A stretch of DNA of 64,000 nt. Source: JASLDZ01 sp965199975 (GTDB lineage Bacteria; Pseudomonadota; Alphaproteobacteria; Caulobacterales; Caulobacteraceae). A model generated the notes under the pieces. That model ran no database searches, was not told the DNA's origin, and saw only the letters and a program-made list of their open reading frames with translations. Each line of letters opens with the position of its first letter. Position 1 is the first letter of the stretch. This document shows positions 1-8,579 of this stretch, piece by piece. Made by a program: the position numbers and the translations under genes. The stretch covers positions 2,604,001 through 2,668,000 of the forward strand of contig OZ241340.1 of the NCBI GenBank assembly GCA_965199975.1. Direction: 5' to 3'.

Positions 1-565
1 CTTCCCCCGTGCCTTCGACCCTCAGCGTGCGCGAGAGGGTGACGGCGCCGCCTTGCAGCCGCGGGATCACGTCCTCCAGCATGCCGCGCATGATCGAGGG
101 CACGCCCGCCAGCACGAACACGTTGCCGATCATGAAGCCCGGCGGCCCGCTCACCGCATTGCGCACCTTCAGCGCGCCTTCGGGAATGCGGGCCATGCGA
201 CGGCGCGCCGCGTTGGGGGGCTCTCCCATACGGCGGGTGAGTTCGGCGACGATCCCGGCGTCCTCGTTCAACGCCACGCCGAAGGTGGCGGCCACCGCAT
301 CGGCGGTGATGTCGTCGTGGGTCGGGCCGATGCCGCCGGTGGTGACCACGTAGGTGTAGCGGCTGCGCAGGGCGTTCAGGGCGTCGACGATCTCCGCGTG
401 CACGTCGGGCACGGTGCGCGTCTCGCGCAGGTCGACGCCGGCGGCCCCGAAGGCGCGGGCGATATCGCGCGTATTGGTGTCCTGCGTGCGGCCTGAGAGG
501 ATCTCGTCGCCGATCACCAGCACGGCGGCGGTGACGCGGCGCTCCTCCTCCGACGCTTCGGCCAT
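1..565 (-). CDS. Molybdopterin-binding (MoCF/CinA-like) protein, partial
   Basis: The minus-strand frame starts at an ATG at 565 and runs off the left edge, so the C-terminus is missing. The start of the protein reads MAEASEEERRVTAAVLVIGD, and further on TTGGIGPTHDD is visible. GDEILSGRTQDTN followed by the TTGGIGPTHDD loop is the signature of the MoCF_biosynth fold shared by MoeA/MogA and the N-terminal half of CinA. In alphaproteobacteria a stand-alone protein of this type of roughly 250 residues is common and is annotated as competence/damage-inducible protein A or simply molybdopterin-binding protein; its substrate is not firmly established. It is divergent from sfsA, 43 bp apart. Family call is firm, precise function is not. 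Confidence 0.85.
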   Translation of the reverse strand, partial: MAEASEEERRVTAAVLVIGDEILSGRTQDTNTRDIARAFGAAGVDLRETRTVPDVHAEIVDALNALRSRYTYVVTTGGIGPTHDDITADAVAATFGVALNEDAGIVAELTRRMGEPPNAARRRMARIPEGALKVRNAVSGPPGFMIGNVFVLAGVPSIMRGMLEDVIPRLQGGAVTLSRTLRVEGTGE

Positions 566-608
566 GACTTGCGCTTCCCTTGCCGCCAGCGCGTGAGTAG
601 GCGCGGGC

Positions 609-1307
609 ATGCGCTTTCCGCAACCTCTGACGCGCGCGCGCCTGATGCGCCGCTACAAGCGCTTCCTGGCCGAGGTGGTGATCGACGGCGAGGCGGACGA
701 GACCACCGTGCACGTGCCCAACCCCGGCGCCATGCTGGGGCTGGCCGATCCCGGCCTCGCCGTGTGGCTGTCGCACTCGTCCTCCCCCACCCGCAAGCTG
801 GCGTGGACGCTTGAGCTGGTGGAGGCCGACGGCGGCCCGGTGGGCGTCAACACCCTCCTTCCCAATCGCCTGACAGCCGAAGCGCTGGCCGCCGACGCGA
901 TCCCGGAACTCGCCGGCTACGCGCGCCGCCGCCCCGAGGTGCGCTACGGCGAGGCCAGCCGCGTCGACTTCCTGTTGGAGGACGACGCCCGCCCCCGCTG
1001 CTGGCTGGAGGTCAAGAACGTCCATCTGATGCGCCGCCGGGGCCTCGCCGAATTTCCGGATTGCGTGGCCGCCCGCTCGACGCGGCACCTGAGGGAGCTG
1101 GAGGCGATGGCGGCGCTCGGCGATCGCGCCGTCATCCTGTTCGTGGTGCAGCGAAACGACTGCGACGCCTTCACCCCGGCCGCCGACCTCGACCCGGCGT
1201 TCGCCGCGGCGATGGCGCGGGCGCGCGGGCGCGGCGTCGGGGTGCTCGTCTACGCCTGCGAGGTCTCGCCGCACGGCGTGCGCCTGGCGCGACGGTTGCC
1301 GGGCTGA
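609..1307 (+). CDS. sfsA: Sugar fermentation stimulation protein SfsA
   Basis: 232 residues, the usual SfsA length. The N-terminus MRFPQPLTRARLMRRYKRFL with the following VHVPNPGAMLGL segment, the VDFLL...CWLEVKNVHL stretch and the C-terminal ILFVVQRNDCDAFTPA block are the conserved landmarks of the family. The D...E-x-K arrangement around residues 120-136 resembles the catalytic core of PD-(D/E)XK nucleases, to which SfsA has been related. The role in sugar metabolism proposed for E. coli is poorly defined; the name is historical. It heads a plus-strand run with map and radC, an order often seen in alphaproteobacteria. Confidence 0.93.
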   Translation: MRFPQPLTRARLMRRYKRFLAEVVIDGEADETTVHVPNPGAMLGLADPGLAVWLSHSSSPTRKLAWTLELVEADGGPVGVNTLLPNRLTAEALAADAIPELAGYARRRPEVRYGEASRVDFLLEDDARPRCWLEVKNVHLMRRRGLAEFPDCVAARSTRHLRELEAMAALGDRAVILFVVQRNDCDAFTPAADLDPAFAAAMARARGRGVGVLVYACEVSPHGVRLARRLPG

Positions 1308-1366
1308 GGTTCCGCAGCGGACCGCCATGCTGTAGGTCAGGCCTCGGCTGGGAGACGGGGCGCGCC

Positions 1367-1963
1367 ATGAACTCAAAGTACGTCGTCGCACTGTCTGCGG
1401 GCTTCGCCGTCGCGGTCGTGACCGGCTTCGGCTTGTCGTTCCTGAGTCTGGCGGCGCACATGACGCCGACGTTCACGCCGCTGCTCTGCGCGACGATGTT
1501 CGGCGGCATCACCACCTACCTGCTGCTTAACCTGGCGGGCAACCGCAAGGTGCGCACGGGCGGAGCCGACGCTGTATCCGACGCGCTGGCGATGCGCCCT
1601 CCGGCCGGAGAGGCGCTGATCTACGTCTACCGCGAGGGGTTCGTCGGCATGGCGGCCGGCATGAACGTCACGCTCGACGGCCGGCCGGTGGCGCAGCTCA
1701 AGTCGCCTCGCTTCACATGTCTGGCGATCGCCCCGGGCGCGCACCTGCTGGCGGCGGGCTTCGGCGGCCTCGCCGGCCCGCAGAACCGGGGCGGTGGCGC
1801 AGACGTCGCGGCCGTGGCGGGCGGCGTGTACGTGTTCCGCTGCTCGATCGCCATGGGCGCGCTGCAGAACAAGGTGAAGGTCGAGCCGGTCGCCGACCTG
1901 GGAATGGCGCGCGCCGCCATGGGCGCCATGAAGATGACGCTGCCGGACGTCGCCACCGCCTGA
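1367..1963 (+). CDS. DUF2846-like membrane-anchored protein
   Basis: 198 residues from the ATG at 1367; longer in-frame starts would overlap sfsA. The N-terminus has two hydrophobic segments (about residues 6-28 and 34-55), so the protein is probably inner-membrane anchored. The remainder, beginning around residue 82 with ALIYVYREGFVGM, continuing with a short beta-rich stretch (VTLDGRPVAQL, then APGAHLL), matches the pattern of DUF2846 domains, which have a small beta-sandwich fold and no known activity. It sits between sfsA and map, which are commonly adjacent, so it may be a lineage-specific insertion. Function unknown. Confidence 0.6.
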   Translation: MNSKYVVALSAGFAVAVVTGFGLSFLSLAAHMTPTFTPLLCATMFGGITTYLLLNLAGNRKVRTGGADAVSDALAMRPPAGEALIYVYREGFVGMAAGMNVTLDGRPVAQLKSPRFTCLAIAPGAHLLAAGFGGLAGPQNRGGGADVAAVAGGVYVFRCSIAMGALQNKVKVEPVADLGMARAAMGAMKMTLPDVATA

Positions 1964-2047
1964 GATCGCGCGCCCGCGCCGACGTCGACCATGGTTCCCG
2001 CCAAGGTCCGCCCTACATATGTCCACAAGCTCGCACGAAGTCCGACC

Positions 2048-2875
2048 ATGACCCTGTCCGTCTCCGCCGATCTCGACATCCCGGTCCGGACCGGCCAGAT
2101 CCACATCCACACCCCCGACGACTTCGCCGCCATGCGTCGCGCGGGGCGGCTCATGGCCGAGTGCCTGGACATGATCACGCCGTACGTGGTCCCCGGCGCC
2201 GTGACCGACGATCTCGACCGGCGGATGCGCGAGTTCACCCTGGACCACGCCGCCGTGCCCGCTTGCCTGGGTTACCGCGGCTACATGAAGACCACCTGCA
2301 TCTCGCTGAACCACGTTGTCTGCCACGGCATCCCGGGGCCGCGGGCGCTGCGCGAGGGCGACATCGTCAACATCGACCACGGGCTGATCCTGGACGGCTG
2401 GCACGGCGACAGCTCGCGCATGTGGGCGGTGGGCGAGGTGAACCCCCGCGCCCAGCGGCTGATCGACGTGACGTACGAGGCGCTCGACCGGGCGCTGGCG
2501 GTGATCAAGCCCGGAGCGCGGCTGGGGGACATCGGCCACGCCATCCAGGCCTTCGTCGAAGCCAACCGCATGAGCGTGGTGCGTGAGTTCTGCGGCCACG
2601 GCGTCGGCCGCATCTTCCACGACGCGCCCAACATCCTCCACTACGGCAAGGCGGGCACGGGCGAGGTTCTCAAAGCCGGCATGATCTTCACCGTCGAACC
2701 CATGGTGAACCTGGGCAAGCCCGGCGCCAAGATCCTTGCCGACGGCTGGACGGCGGTGACGCGCGACAAGTCGCTCTCCGCCCAGTGCGAGCACAGCGTC
2801 GGCGTGACCGAGACGGGATGTGAGATCTTCACCCTCTCGCCCAAGGGCCTGTTCAAGCCGCCGCGCCAGGGCTGA
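2048..2875 (+). CDS. map: Methionine aminopeptidase type I
   Basis: 275 residues from the ATG at 2048 (MTLSVSADLD); a 19-residue upstream extension from 1991 is open but does not resemble the family N-terminus. Removes the initiator methionine from nascent proteins in the cytoplasm. The pita-bread M24 fold is recognisable: the substrate-side His in SLNHVVCHGIPG, the metal ligands Asp in NIDHGLILDGWHGDSS, His in GHGVGRIFHDAPN, Glu in FTVEPMVNLG and Glu in SAQCEHSVGVTE. Followed after 53 bp by radC. Confidence 0.96.
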   Translation: MTLSVSADLDIPVRTGQIHIHTPDDFAAMRRAGRLMAECLDMITPYVVPGAVTDDLDRRMREFTLDHAAVPACLGYRGYMKTTCISLNHVVCHGIPGPRALREGDIVNIDHGLILDGWHGDSSRMWAVGEVNPRAQRLIDVTYEALDRALAVIKPGARLGDIGHAIQAFVEANRMSVVREFCGHGVGRIFHDAPNILHYGKAGTGEVLKAGMIFTVEPMVNLGKPGAKILADGWTAVTRDKSLSAQCEHSVGVTETGCEIFTLSPKGLFKPPRQG

Positions 2876-2928
2876 CCACGGCGGTCGCACCGCTGGACGG
2901 GCGACCCTCGCCGCTACATCTTGCGGAG

Positions 2929-3639
2929 GTGACGGCCGACGAGAACACAACGAGCGGGGGAGCGCCGAGCAACCATCGCGAAGGCCATCGCGCACGCCTG
3001 CGCGAGCGCTTGGTTCGCGCCGGCGCCGAGGCGTTGGCCGACTACGAACTGCTCGAGCTCTACCTCTTCCGCACCGTGCCCCGCGGCGACGTGAAGCCTC
3101 GCGCCAAGGCCCTGATCGCCCGCTTCGGCTCGCTGGAGGGAGTGCTGGCCGCCCCCGAACGGGAGATCGCACGGGTGCCCGACGTGGGCGCGGCCATCGC
3201 CGCCGACCTCAAGCTGGTGCACGCCTTCACCGTGCGGCTGGCGCACGGGCAGGTGGCGCGCCGCGCGGTGATCTCCTCGTGGAGCGCGCTGATGGCCTAT
3301 GTGCGCGCGGCCCTGCAGCACGAGGCCACCGAGCAGTTCCGGGTGATGTTCCTGGACAAGAAGAATCAGCTGATCGCCGACGAGGTGCTGGGCCGCGGCA
3401 CCGTCGACCACGCGCCAGTCTATCCGCGAGAGGTGATGCGCCGCGCGCTGGAGCTCTCGGCCAGCGCGGTGATCCTGGTGCACAACCATCCCAGCGGCGA
3501 CCCGGAACCGTCGCGCGCGGACATCGACATCACCCGCCAGGTGGTCGAGGCGGGTCGTCCCTTCGGCGTGGTGGTGCACGACCACGTGGTCGTCGGCCGC
3601 GAGGGGGTCGCGAGCTTCAAGGCGAAGGGGCTGCTGTAG
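2929..3639 (+). CDS. radC: RadC-family MPN(JAB) domain protein
   Basis: 236 residues from a GTG start at 2929 that directly abuts a GGAGG sequence; the spacing is unusually short, so the true start could lie slightly downstream. An N-terminal helix-hairpin-helix-like UPF0758 domain (about residues 15-105) precedes a C-terminal MPN/JAB domain with the RadC signature: EVLGRGTVDHAPVYPREV, then HNHPSGDPEPS and ITRQV, finally VHDHVVVG. The HxHPxGD motif with the downstream Asp is the JAMM metal site. The old link to DNA repair came from a mis-assigned mutation; the real role is unresolved. Confidence 0.93.
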   Translation: MTADENTTSGGAPSNHREGHRARLRERLVRAGAEALADYELLELYLFRTVPRGDVKPRAKALIARFGSLEGVLAAPEREIARVPDVGAAIAADLKLVHAFTVRLAHGQVARRAVISSWSALMAYVRAALQHEATEQFRVMFLDKKNQLIADEVLGRGTVDHAPVYPREVMRRALELSASAVILVHNHPSGDPEPSRADIDITRQVVEAGRPFGVVVHDHVVVGREGVASFKAKGLL

Positions 3640-3663
3640 GGCGACCGCCCGGCCGTCAGCGGC

Positions 3664-4242
3664 TCAGACGCCGATCCATTGGCGCACAGGGCCGACATCG
3701 ACGTGGACGAAGTTGGAGACGGGATAGTAGCCGACGCCGCCGGCGCCGAGGTCCAACGCTGCGGCGCGCAGGTTGTGCAGGCCCACGCCTTCCAGCCGCA
3801 CGTCGGACGCCTTGCCCTGCACGTGCTGGCTGTTGGCGGCCACCCCGCTCGAGTGCTCGTGCATCATCGCGTTGGTGGCGGCCGAGCGATAGCCGGAGAT
3901 CACCTGGAAGGGCGCCGACACCTCCAGCTTGGTGCGCAGGGCGTGCATCACGTCGAACAGGCGCGGGTCCATCAGGTGCTCCTCGCCCGAGCGCCAGTCG
4001 CGCAGCACCTTCATCAGCTCGGTCATCGCGCTGGGGATGTAGCGGCCATTCTCGTAGTAGACCGCGCGCAGGCTCTCGCCGGTGTGCAGGTTGTGCACGT
4101 GGGCCAGCCGCGGCTGGTCGCCCAGGACGATGTTGTAGCCCTCGAGGGTGAACTCGGCGGCCCAGCCCCGCCCGCTCATCGCGGCGCCCGCGGCCGCCGC
4201 TGAGACTGCGCCGGTGAGGGCGCTACGCCTGGACACATACAT
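3664..4242 (-). CDS. DUF882 / peptidase M15-like periplasmic protein (YcbK type)
   Basis: 192 residues. The N-terminus MYVSRRSALTG followed by a hydrophobic Ala-rich stretch looks like a twin-arginine signal peptide. The mature part contains YRSAATNAMMHEHSSGVAANS, SQHVQGKASDVRLEG and FVHVDVGPVR (strings abbreviated), which carry the His/Asp zinc-ligand pattern of the M15/DUF882 family related to E. coli YcbK/MepK, a murein endopeptidase acting on 3-3 cross-links. It lies 104 bp downstream of an L,D-transpeptidase on the same strand, so a maker and a possible cutter of 3-3 cross-links are neighbours. Confidence 0.85.
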   Translation of the reverse strand: MYVSRRSALTGAVSAAAAGAAMSGRGWAAEFTLEGYNIVLGDQPRLAHVHNLHTGESLRAVYYENGRYIPSAMTELMKVLRDWRSGEEHLMDPRLFDVMHALRTKLEVSAPFQVISGYRSAATNAMMHEHSSGVAANSQHVQGKASDVRLEGVGLHNLRAAALDLGAGGVGYYPVSNFVHVDVGPVRQWIGV

Positions 4243-4346
4243 GAGCGCTTCAGTCCCGGCGGACGCCCTGAAACAGTGGGCGGCGGTCCGGGTCCCCTGC
4301 GTTGGAACTGCGCTCCTTATGCCGGGCGTAGGGTTAACCGTTCAAT

Positions 4347-5744
4347 CTACGATGTGGTCGCTGCGTCCAAGAGCCTCAGCACCTGGGCGTCCCAGCCGTA
4401 CACGTCGTCGCGGAAGGCCAGTTGCTCGCCGTCGGGGAAGGCGGTCCAGTAGAGCAGGAACACGGCCTCGGGCCGCTTGAGGTCGATCTTCAGCGTCTGC
4501 GTCGAGGCGATCTGGGCGTCGAGCGTGGCGGCCGGCTCGTCGCCGTTGGGGGCCAGGAGGCGCACCGCCAGGTCGCGCGGCTTCTCCAGCCGCACGCAGC
4601 CGTGGCTGACCGAGCGCGCGGCGTGGCCGAAGGCGGTGCGCGCCGGGGTGTCGTGCAGATAGACGGCGTAAGGGTTCTCGAAGTTGAATTTGATCTGCCC
4701 CAGCGCATTCTTGGGCCCCGGCTTTTGGAACAGCTTGTCGCCGCCGCCCCAGGCGCGGCGCGCGATGCCCTCGCGCGCGAAATAGCCAGGGTCGGCCTTC
4801 TCCTTCGGCAGGATCTCCTTGTGGGCGATGCTGTCGGGGATGTTCCACTCCGGGTTCAGCACGATGTCGGTGATGGTCGAGCGCAGGATGGGCGTCTGGT
4901 CGTCGGGGCGCCCGGCGGCGGCGAGGAAGCTCATGGCGCTGCGGTTGTCCGCGAAGAGGTCGAAGGTGGCGGCGGCGATGTTCACCTCGATGCGGTCGGC
5001 GGGAAACTGGCGCGGGACCCATCGCCAGCGCTCCATGTTGGCCCGCAGCGCCCGCAGGCGTGCCGCGGGCTGGGTGTTGAGCGCCAGCAGCGTGCGCCCG
5101 CTCACCACGCCGGTGACAGCCAGTCCGTGGCGCGCCTGCACGCGGCGTACGGCGGCGGCCAGCGGCGCATCGAAGGCTGCGGTGCGCGACGCCCGGGCCA
5201 CGCCCACATCCTCGAACGCCAACCGCGCGCGCAGGGCGGCCACACGCTTGCCCGTCGCGCCCAGCGTCATGTCGGGGCCCGGGGGAATGGCCGTCCAGCC
5301 ATGCGCCTTGGCCAGCCGTTGATAGACGGCCATGCCGTCGCGCAGCACGCGGTAGCTCTCGAAGGGCGGAGGCAGGGCGGCGATCCAACTGTCCAGCCGG
5401 CGCTGGGCGAGGGCGAGGTCCAGCTCTTTGGGTGCGTTGTAGAAGGCGGGCCTCAGGCCCCAGTTCTTGTCGAACTTGTCGGCCGGTATGCGCGCCCCGT
5501 GCTGGGCCCGAGCGTAGGCCAGGATCGCCTTGCGCAGCTCCGCGTCGGTGACGGGCGCGCCACCGCCCACGTCGGCCAGCGAGATGGCGTGGCTGGGCGC
5601 ATCGGCCAGCGTTCGCCGCACGAGGTCGGCCTCGGGCGGCATGAAGGCGCGCGGTGATGGTGCGGCGGCGGCGGCGCGACCGGCGGCGAGCGCAGGCGTC
5701 GCGGCCGCCGCGGCGAGGAGGTCGCGTCGGGAGACGCTGGTCAT
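4347..5744 (-). CDS. L,D-transpeptidase, YcbB/LdtD type
   Basis: 465 residues. Forms 3-3 (mDAP-mDAP) cross-links in peptidoglycan. The N-terminus TSVSRRDLLAAAAATPALAA is a twin-arginine-like export signal. A peptidoglycan-binding domain lies around residues 155-215 (ending VTGVVSGRTLLALN), followed by the YkuD catalytic domain with its HDTP...RSVSHGCVRLEKP motif, which holds the catalytic Cys and the His. Length and domain order match LdtD (YcbB) rather than the short periplasmic Ldts. The ATG at 5744 lies 90 bp from the divergent prmA. The DUF882 protein follows on the same strand. Confidence 0.93.
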   Translation of the reverse strand: MTSVSRRDLLAAAAATPALAAGRAAAAAPSPRAFMPPEADLVRRTLADAPSHAISLADVGGGAPVTDAELRKAILAYARAQHGARIPADKFDKNWGLRPAFYNAPKELDLALAQRRLDSWIAALPPPFESYRVLRDGMAVYQRLAKAHGWTAIPPGPDMTLGATGKRVAALRARLAFEDVGVARASRTAAFDAPLAAAVRRVQARHGLAVTGVVSGRTLLALNTQPAARLRALRANMERWRWVPRQFPADRIEVNIAAATFDLFADNRSAMSFLAAAGRPDDQTPILRSTITDIVLNPEWNIPDSIAHKEILPKEKADPGYFAREGIARRAWGGGDKLFQKPGPKNALGQIKFNFENPYAVYLHDTPARTAFGHAARSVSHGCVRLEKPRDLAVRLLAPNGDEPAATLDAQIASTQTLKIDLKRPEAVFLLYWTAFPDGEQLAFRDDVYGWDAQVLRLLDAATTS

Positions 5745-5834
5745 GTGAGTTCCATGCGCAGCTTCAACGCACGGACGCGCAGAGCGGTTGTCGGTGCTCG
5801 CCTCGCACGGACGAGGCGGCTAAGGCCATGCGGC

Positions 5835-6701
5835 ATGAGCGATCCCGCCGTCCAGATCATCGCCCGCGGCCCGCGTGCCGCCGCGCAAGCCGCCGCCGAG
5901 GCGCTCGACGCCGATCCCATGCTGGAAGGCCTGACCTACTCCATCCTGGAGGAGGACGAGGACCGCGACATCTGGCGCATCGACGCCTTTCCGACCCTGG
6001 CCGACGAGGCCGACCGCCTGCGGGCCTCATTGGCGGCGCACGCGGACCTTGGCGTCGCCACCGAGGTGCTGGCCGACGCGGACTGGCTGGCCATGGCGCT
6101 TTCCGGCCTGCCGCCGGTGCGGGCGGGGCGCTTCTTCGTCTATGGCGCGCACGACCGCGGCCGCGCACCCGACAATACGGTGAACCTGCGCATCGAGGCG
6201 GGGGCGGCCTTCGGCACCGGCCATCACGGCACCACCGTCGGCTGCCTGCAGGCCTTCGACGGCCTGCTCAAGCGGGGGCGCTTTCCACGCGTGCTGGACG
6301 TGGGCTGCGGCACGGGCGTGCTGGCGATCGCGGCGGCGCGCACGGGCTCGCTCCACGTGCTGGGCACCGACATCGACCCGATCTCGGTGCGCATAGCCCG
6401 CGAGAACGCCACTCTGAACCACGCGCGCTGCCGCTTCGTGCACGCCGCGGGCCTGAACGACGCGCGGGTGCGCAGCGCCGGCCCCTACGACCTCGTGTTC
6501 GCCAACATCCTGGCCCGCCCGCTCGTCGCGCTCGCGCCCGACATCGCCGGCGCGCTGCGCCCTGGCGGCCGCGCCATCCTGTCGGGCCTCCTGCGCACGC
6601 AGGAGCGGCAGGTCCGCGCCGCCTACCTGGCCCACGGCTTCGGCCTCGACCACCGCATCCACCGCGACGCATGGGCCACGCTGGTGCTGAGGCGGCGCTG
6701 A
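5835..6701 (+). CDS. prmA: Ribosomal protein L11 methyltransferase
   Basis: 288 residues from the ATG at 5835; in-frame starts further upstream lie in the divergent promoter region. PrmA trimethylates ribosomal protein L11. The SAM-binding motif I reads VLDVGCGTGVLAIAAA, the acidic loop is GTDIDPISV, and the family-specific FANILARPLVALAP replaces the NPPY motif of other methyltransferases. The GAAFGTGHHGTT segment before motif I is also diagnostic. An N-terminal substrate-recognition domain occupies roughly residues 1-100. A separate Xaa-Pro aminopeptidase starts 42 bp downstream. Confidence 0.95.
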   Translation: MSDPAVQIIARGPRAAAQAAAEALDADPMLEGLTYSILEEDEDRDIWRIDAFPTLADEADRLRASLAAHADLGVATEVLADADWLAMALSGLPPVRAGRFFVYGAHDRGRAPDNTVNLRIEAGAAFGTGHHGTTVGCLQAFDGLLKRGRFPRVLDVGCGTGVLAIAAARTGSLHVLGTDIDPISVRIARENATLNHARCRFVHAAGLNDARVRSAGPYDLVFANILARPLVALAPDIAGALRPGGRAILSGLLRTQERQVRAAYLAHGFGLDHRIHRDAWATLVLRRR

Positions 6702-6743
6702 GCGCGCTTCCGCCCTCCCCTTCCCGGGCGTAAACGGCCTCCC

Positions 6744-8579
6744 ATGCGGCAGACCTTTGACGATCACGCTTCGCCCGATTTCGGCGCGCGCCACCTGCCG
6801 CGCCTGCGCGCCGAGATGGCCCGCCAAGGGCTGGACGCCTTCGTCATCCCGCACGAGGACGAGCACGGCAACGAGTACCTGCCCGCCGCCAACGAGCGCC
6901 TGGCCTGGGCCACCGGCTTCACCGGCTCGGCCGGCGCGGCGGTGGTGCGGATCGAGGACGCGGCGGTGTTCTCCGACGGGCGATACACCCTGCAGCTCGC
7001 CGCCCAGACCGACCCGGACCTCTTCACCCGTCACGACATCGTCGACGGCGGCGTTGCGGCATGGATCAAGGCCCATGTCCGCAAGGGCGAGGTGGTCGGA
7101 TACGACCCGCGCCTGCACAGCCCCGACGCCCTGCAGCGCCTGCGCGGCGCGGCGCAGGCCGTCGGCGCGGAGCTGCGTACGGTGGCCGCCAACCCCGTCG
7201 ATCTCGCCTGGGGCGAGGCGCGCCCGGCCCAGCCGCAGGCGCAGGTCGCGCCGCATGCGCTCGAGCATGCGGGCGAGGAGTCGGCCGAGAAACGCGCGCG
7301 GGTGGGCGAGGCCATCCGCGAGGCGGGCGCCGACGCGGCGGTGCTGACCTCGCCCTCGTCGATCGCCTGGCTCTTCAACGTGCGCGGCGGCGACGTCATC
7401 CGCTCGCCGCTGCCCATCGCCCAGGCGGTGCTGCGCGCCGACGGAACCGCGCGGTTGTTCCTCGATCCCGCCAAGGGCTCGGACGCGCTGCGCGGCTGGC
7501 TCGGCAACCAGGTGACGGTGGAGCGGCCCGAGGCGGTCGAGCCCGCCCTGGCCGAGCTCAAGGGGATGAAGGTGCTGGTCGATCCCGCCCAGAGCTCGGC
7601 CTGGTGGTTCGATGCGGTCGAGCGCGCAGGCGCCACGCCGGTGAAGGGCGCCGACCCGGTCGCCGCGCCGCGCGCCGCCAAGAACCCCGCGGAACTGGCC
7701 GGCGCGCGGTCCGCCCACCTGCGCGACGCCACAGCCTTCGCGCGCTTCCTCCACTGGCTGGCCACCGAGGGGCAGGCCTCGCCGCCCGACGAGATCGAGA
7801 CCGTCACCAAGCTGGAAAGCCTGCGCGAGGCCACCGGCGCTCTGAAGGACCTCTCCTTCGACACCATCGCCGGCGCCGGGCCCAACGGCGCCATCGTGCA
7901 CTACCGCCCGACGCGCGCCACCAACCGCCGCGTCCAGCCGGGGGAGCTGCTGCTGGTGGATTCCGGCGCGCAGTATGAGGACGGCACCACCGACATCACC
8001 CGCACCGTGGCCATCGGCGAGCCCGCGCCCGAGCCGCGCGACCGCTTCACCCGCGTGCTCAAGGGCCACATCGCACTGAGCCGCGCGCGCTTTCCCGTCG
8101 GCACGCCGGGCGCGGCGCTCGACGCGCTGGCGCGCACGCCGCTGTGGGCGGCGGGGCTCGACTACGACCACGGCACGGGGCACGGCGTGGGCAGCTACCT
8201 CGGCGTGCACGAGGGTCCGCAGCGGATCGACAAGGCGGGCAACCTCACCAGCCAGCTCAACCCGGCGACCAAGCTGCAGCCGGGCATGATCCTCTCCAAC
8301 GAGCCCGGCTACTACAAGACCGGCGCCTACGGCATCCGCATCGAGAACCTGGTGGTCGTGACTCCCGCCGAGCCGCTCGAGGGCGGCGACCGGCCGATGA
8401 TGGGCTTCGAGGTGCTGACGCTCGCCCCCATCGACCGGCGCCTGATCGAGACCGCCCTGCTCGACGACACCGAGCGCGCCTGGGTCGACGCCTACCACGC
8501 CCGGGTGCTGGCCGAAGTGGGGCCGCAGGTGGAGGCCGAGGTGGCCGACTGGCTGACGGGGGCCTGCGCCCCACTGTGA
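6744..8579 (+). CDS. Xaa-Pro aminopeptidase (M24B, three-domain)
   Basis: 611 residues, the length of the large three-domain aminopeptidase P enzymes. It removes N-terminal residues preceding proline. The N-terminal creatinase-like domain starts at about residue 15 (DAFVIPHEDEHGNEYLP), a second similar domain follows, and the C-terminal pita-bread domain carries the metal ligands: two Asp in LVDSGAQYEDGTTDITRT, His in GTGHGVGSYLGVHEGP, and Glu in LSNEPGYYKTGAYGIRIEN. A membrane anchor is not evident, so it is probably cytosolic. Its TGA overlaps the GTG of the next gene (GTGA), indicating translational coupling to the protease-like protein. Confidence 0.92.
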   Translation: MRQTFDDHASPDFGARHLPRLRAEMARQGLDAFVIPHEDEHGNEYLPAANERLAWATGFTGSAGAAVVRIEDAAVFSDGRYTLQLAAQTDPDLFTRHDIVDGGVAAWIKAHVRKGEVVGYDPRLHSPDALQRLRGAAQAVGAELRTVAANPVDLAWGEARPAQPQAQVAPHALEHAGEESAEKRARVGEAIREAGADAAVLTSPSSIAWLFNVRGGDVIRSPLPIAQAVLRADGTARLFLDPAKGSDALRGWLGNQVTVERPEAVEPALAELKGMKVLVDPAQSSAWWFDAVERAGATPVKGADPVAAPRAAKNPAELAGARSAHLRDATAFARFLHWLATEGQASPPDEIETVTKLESLREATGALKDLSFDTIAGAGPNGAIVHYRPTRATNRRVQPGELLLVDSGAQYEDGTTDITRTVAIGEPAPEPRDRFTRVLKGHIALSRARFPVGTPGAALDALARTPLWAAGLDYDHGTGHGVGSYLGVHEGPQRIDKAGNLTSQLNPATKLQPGMILSNEPGYYKTGAYGIRIENLVVVTPAEPLEGGDRPMMGFEVLTLAPIDRRLIETALLDDTERAWVDAYHARVLAEVGPQVEAEVADWLTGACAPL

